Below, in pieces: positions 61,557-64,000 of a stretch of DNA of 64,000 bases. The position numbers were made by a program, and so were the translations under genes. Origin of the DNA: Halomicrobium sp. LC1Hm (lineage in GTDB: Archaea; Halobacteriota; Halobacteria; Halobacteriales; Haloarculaceae); NCBI RefSeq assembly GCF_009617995.1, contig NZ_CP044129.1:2666001-2730000 (forward strand). Direction: 5' to 3'. Position 1 is the stretch's first letter. Every line of letters starts with the position of its first letter. The notes under the pieces were generated by a model. The model saw nothing but the letters and a program-made list of their open reading frames with translations, made no database searches and had not been told where the DNA came from.

Positions 61557-62384
61557 ATGAGACACGTCGGACTGAAAGCACGGATGGCGTTCGTGGGGTC
61601 GCTGCTGTTTGGCTTCTACGCGGTCGCCGCGGTAGTGCTGATGGGGCTGTTCGGCGAGCGCGCGCTCCCGCTGATCCTCGTCGGGAGCGTCCTCTTCGTC
61701 GGCGTCCAGTACAAGATCGGCAAGTGGGCGGCCCTGCGCAGCGTCGGCGCGGAGGACCTGCCAGAGGACCGCTTCCCCCAGATCCACAAGCAAGTCGAGT
61801 ACCTCTCGACGGACATGGGCATCGATAAACCGCGGCTGATGGTCGCGCGGATGGGCGTGCCCAACGCCTTCGCCGTCGGCCGCAAGGGTGCCGGGACGGT
61901 CGTCGTCAGCGAGGAACTGCTCCAGCTCCTCGACGCAGACGAGGTCGAGGGCGTCCTCGCCCACGAGCTGGCGCACATCCGCAACCGCGACGTGGTGATG
62001 ATGGTGCTGGGCCAGGGGATCGCTTCGATCGTCTCCATTGCCGCCCAGTGGATCGTCCTGCTGACCGGCGACAACGACCTGGCCGACTTCTTCCTGGCGA
62101 TCGTCGTCGGCCAGATCGTCCAGCTGATCGTGATGGTGTTCGTGCTGGCGATCTCGCGCTATCGGGAGTACGTCGCCGACAGCGACGCCGCAGCGGAGGT
62201 CGGGGGCGAGCCACTGGCCAGCGCACTGGAGAAGATCTCGCGTGGGAGCGAGCGCGCCCAGGACTCCGCGATCGACGAGCAGGTCAGCGCGCTGTGTATC
62301 TTCGGCGAGGAGCGCGGCCTACTGGCCACGCTCTTTGCCTCGCACCCGCCCGTCGAGAAGCGCATCGAGCGGCTCCGCAACTGA
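61557..62384 (+). CDS. htpX: HtpX-type membrane zinc protease (M48)
   Basis: 275 residues. Two N-terminal helices (about 10-50), then the M48 domain with zinc site HELAHIRNRD (about 138-147, HExxH) and the third ligand in YREYVADSDAA (Glu, about 202-212), and two further helices between them. HtpX cleaves misfolded membrane proteins on the cytoplasmic side. Ends SHPPVEKRIERLR as usual for the family. Confidence 0.92.
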   Translation: MRHVGLKARMAFVGSLLFGFYAVAAVVLMGLFGERALPLILVGSVLFVGVQYKIGKWAALRSVGAEDLPEDRFPQIHKQVEYLSTDMGIDKPRLMVARMGVPNAFAVGRKGAGTVVVSEELLQLLDADEVEGVLAHELAHIRNRDVVMMVLGQGIASIVSIAAQWIVLLTGDNDLADFFLAIVVGQIVQLIVMVFVLAISRYREYVADSDAAAEVGGEPLASALEKISRGSERAQDSAIDEQVSALCIFGEERGLLATLFASHPPVEKRIERLRN

Positions 62385-62385
62385 G

Positions 62386-62622
62386 ATGGACACTCGCACC
62401 GTCCTGGCGGCCGTCCTCGGCGTCGGCCTGGGGCTCGTCTTTCTGGCCGCGCCGGGAGCCGTCCGCACCGCCTACACCGCCGGACGGAGCCCACAGGACC
62501 ATCGCGGCGAGTACGGATCGAACGAGCGTGCGGGGAGTCGGTACCACTCGCTGATCCGGGCGGTCGGCGCGGCCTTCGTCCTCGCCGGGCTGTACGTCGG
62601 CTGGCAGGCGTTCGCAGTCTGA
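62386..62622 (+). CDS. Small two-helix membrane protein downstream of htpX
   Basis: 78 residues with two helices (about 5-24 and 58-76) separated by a hydrophilic loop (GRSPQDHRGEYGSNERAGS). It starts one base after the htpX stop, so the two are co-transcribed and probably co-translated. Family not recognised. Confidence 0.75.
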   Translation: MDTRTVLAAVLGVGLGLVFLAAPGAVRTAYTAGRSPQDHRGEYGSNERAGSRYHSLIRAVGAAFVLAGLYVGWQAFAV

Positions 62623-62643
62623 GGGCGACCACCCGCGACGGGA

Positions 62644-63066
62644 TCAGTTCTTCTGGATCTCCGTCGGCGGCAGGTCGCCCGGCCCGTCGGCCTCGACCCA
62701 GTTTTCCTCGGCGAGGACGAGCCGAGAGATCACCGCGGCCACGTCGCGGGCCGTCGCCTCCCGCTGGAAGAAGGAGACGTTGCCGAGCGACGCGCCGATC
62801 GAGCGGCTCACTTCGACGGTCGCGAGCGCCTCGTCGCCGACGACGTCCTCGACTTTGCGGGTCACGCGCTCGTTGAGTTCCTTGCGCATCGGCTCGGAGA
62901 GTTCGTAGCCCGCCGGCAGGAGATCGTAGGTGATCGCGTACCCCTCCTCGTACTGTTCGACGGCGAAGAAGGGCGTCGATTCGGCCTCGGCCTCGTAGTA
63001 GGCGTCGTCGCGCGCCTGCTGGTCCTCGTACAGTGGCACGTCGGATGGATCGAATCCTGCTGGCAC
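62644..63066 (-). CDS. Conserved acidic protein of unknown function
   Basis: 140 residues if started at GTG 63066 (VPAGFDPSDVPLYEDQQARD); a TTG start 10 codons earlier is possible. Features: FFAVEQYEEGYAITYDLLPAGYEL, EDVVGDEALATVEVSRSIGASLG (both abbreviated) and a C-terminal EENWVEADGPGDLPP. No known motif. Convergent with the small membrane protein and divergent from mutL. Confidence 0.65.
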   Translation of the reverse strand: MPAGFDPSDVPLYEDQQARDDAYYEAEAESTPFFAVEQYEEGYAITYDLLPAGYELSEPMRKELNERVTRKVEDVVGDEALATVEVSRSIGASLGNVSFFQREATARDVAAVISRLVLAEENWVEADGPGDLPPTEIQKN

Positions 63067-63185
63067 ACGAGAGCGTACTCGATACGGCGTTATCAACCTG
63101 TTCCCGGCGGGAGGCGACGTGACACTCTGTCACCGCCTACACCGGAGCCCGCAGGCTCAAGACGCTCCCGCCATACGATCGGACA

Positions 63186-64000
63186 ATGAGCGAGGGGACA
63201 GACACCGAGATCCGACAGCTCGATTCGGCGACCGTCGAGCGCATCGCGGCAGGGGAGGTCGTCGAGCGGCCCGCAAGCGTCGTGAAGGAGCTCGTCGAGA
63301 ACGCGCTGGACGCCGACGCCGACCGCGTCAGCGTCGCCGTCGAGCAGGGCGGTATCGAGGGGATCAAAGTGACCGACGACGGGATCGGGATGGGTCGCGA
63401 GGCCGTCGATCGGGCCGTCGAAGAGCACACGACGAGCAAGATCAGTTCGATCGAGGACCTGGAGAGCGGCGTCGGGACCCTCGGCTTCCGTGGCGAGGCG
63501 CTGCACGCGATCGGAGCGGTCTCTCGGACGACGATCACCACGCGCCCGCGTGGGAGCGACCGCCAGGGGACCGAACTCGTCGTCGAGGGCGGCGACGTGA
63601 CTGCCGTCGAGCCGGCGGGCTGTCCCGCCGGGACGACCATCGAAGTCGACGATCTCTTCTACAACGTCCCGGCCCGCCGGAAGTACCTCAAGCAGGCGAG
63701 CACGGAGTTCGCCCACGTCAACACCGTCGTCACCAGCTACGCGCTCGCGAACCCCGACGTGGCGGTGACGCTGTCACACGACGGCCGGGAGACGTTCGCG
63801 ACGACGGGACAGGGCGATCTCGAAGCGACCGTCCTCTCGGTGTACGGCCGCGAGGTCGCACAGTCGATGATCGAGGTGGACGACGGCGATCTGCCGGACG
63901 GACCACTGGCGTCGGTGACCGGACTCGTGAGCCACCCCGAGACCAACCGCGCGAGCCGGGACTACCTCTCGACGTACGTCAACGGCCGCTACGTCCGGGC
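63186..64000 (+). CDS. mutL: DNA mismatch repair protein MutL (3' end outside window)
   Basis: First 271 residues of a GHKL ATPase. Motif I VKELVENALDADA with the Mg-binding Glu/Asn (about 30-45), motif II TDDGIGM (about 60-66), TSKI, and GFRGEALHAI (about 95-104); then YNVPARRKYLK. It acts as the match-maker and, in non-E. coli types, as the nicking subunit with MutS. The presence or absence of the endonuclease motif cannot be judged because the C-terminus is cut. Confidence 0.96.
   Translation, partial: MSEGTDTEIRQLDSATVERIAAGEVVERPASVVKELVENALDADADRVSVAVEQGGIEGIKVTDDGIGMGREAVDRAVEEHTTSKISSIEDLESGVGTLGFRGEALHAIGAVSRTTITTRPRGSDRQGTELVVEGGDVTAVEPAGCPAGTTIEVDDLFYNVPARRKYLKQASTEFAHVNTVVTSYALANPDVAVTLSHDGRETFATTGQGDLEATVLSVYGREVAQSMIEVDDGDLPDGPLASVTGLVSHPETNRASRDYLSTYVNGRYVR

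Noticed and set aside
1-64000. CRISPR arrays, rRNA, tRNA, transposases, restriction-modification or other defence genes
   Set aside because: I looked for regularly spaced direct repeats, conserved RNA gene segments and characteristic protein motifs and saw none. The dispersed palindromes are not spaced like a CRISPR array.

Overview
This 64-kb window is chromosomal DNA of a haloarchaeon. The evidence is high GC with strong C/G third positions, very acidic proteins, twin-arginine lipoprotein signals (UgpB, PstS, NosL-like, UgpQ-like), F420 enzymes, AbrB-PhoU and ThiD-ThiN fusions, and archaeal TATA boxes 25-32 bp upstream of start codons (leaderless transcripts). Family-level placement is not possible from the sequence alone. 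Both ends cut genes: an LVIVD-repeat protein at the left and mutL at the right. I see no transposase, tRNA, rRNA, CRISPR array or prophage genes.

Layout. 0-6 kb: LVIVD protein, a LURP-one/scramblase-like protein, uvrA, an MFS transporter. 6.9-16.5 kb: a catabolic island with a sugar isomerase/epimerase-like protein, an enolase-superfamily dehydratase, a Gfo/Idh/MocA dehydrogenase, an HpcH/HpaI aldolase, a methylmalonate-semialdehyde-type dehydrogenase, a ThDP enzyme, an F420 (FGD-like) oxidoreductase and an IclR regulator. It looks like a cyclitol or sugar-acid pathway, but the substrate is unknown. 17-22.5 kb: an ABC importer plus glycerophosphodiesterase in the order of E. coli ugpBAECQ. 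22.8-34 kb: MgtC/DUF4010 membrane protein, an Orc1/Cdc6 paralogue with degenerate ATPase motifs, EamA transporter, redoxin-like protein without the peroxidatic Cys, MOSC protein, cold-shock protein, mer-like/cofE F420 genes, a regulator, a phosphodiesterase. 33.9-39 kb: a NosL lipoprotein, a regulator and nosDFY without nosZ in view; NosD carries a NosL-like N-terminal domain. 39-45.5 kb: pstSCAB-phoU. 45.7-64 kb: two divergent MutS1 genes, TSUP exporter, thioredoxin/DsbA proteins, two small sister proteins, thiDN, an M61-like surface protease homologue, GNAT, two metallophosphoesterases, DoxX pair, HtpX, and the start of mutL. With uvrA the window holds much of the bacterial-type repair set (UvrA, MutS x2, MutL).

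The most unusual signal is non-coding. An ~80-bp, almost fully palindromic element (arms beginning ATACTGCCGGCTGTA, inner stem TTCGCSACC) occurs as four full copies and one half-decayed copy, plus several fragments. In most cases it abuts a stop codon so that the A of TGA is the first base of the repeat. Each copy has two distinguishable arms, and copies are found in inverted orientation to each other (26.3 kb versus 60.0 kb), which indicates dispersal of a defined element rather than independent terminators. An unrelated 82-bp hairpin (35.5 kb) encodes the last residues and stop codons of both convergent neighbours. Short palindromic inserts also lie inside the coding sequences of uvrA and both mutS genes.
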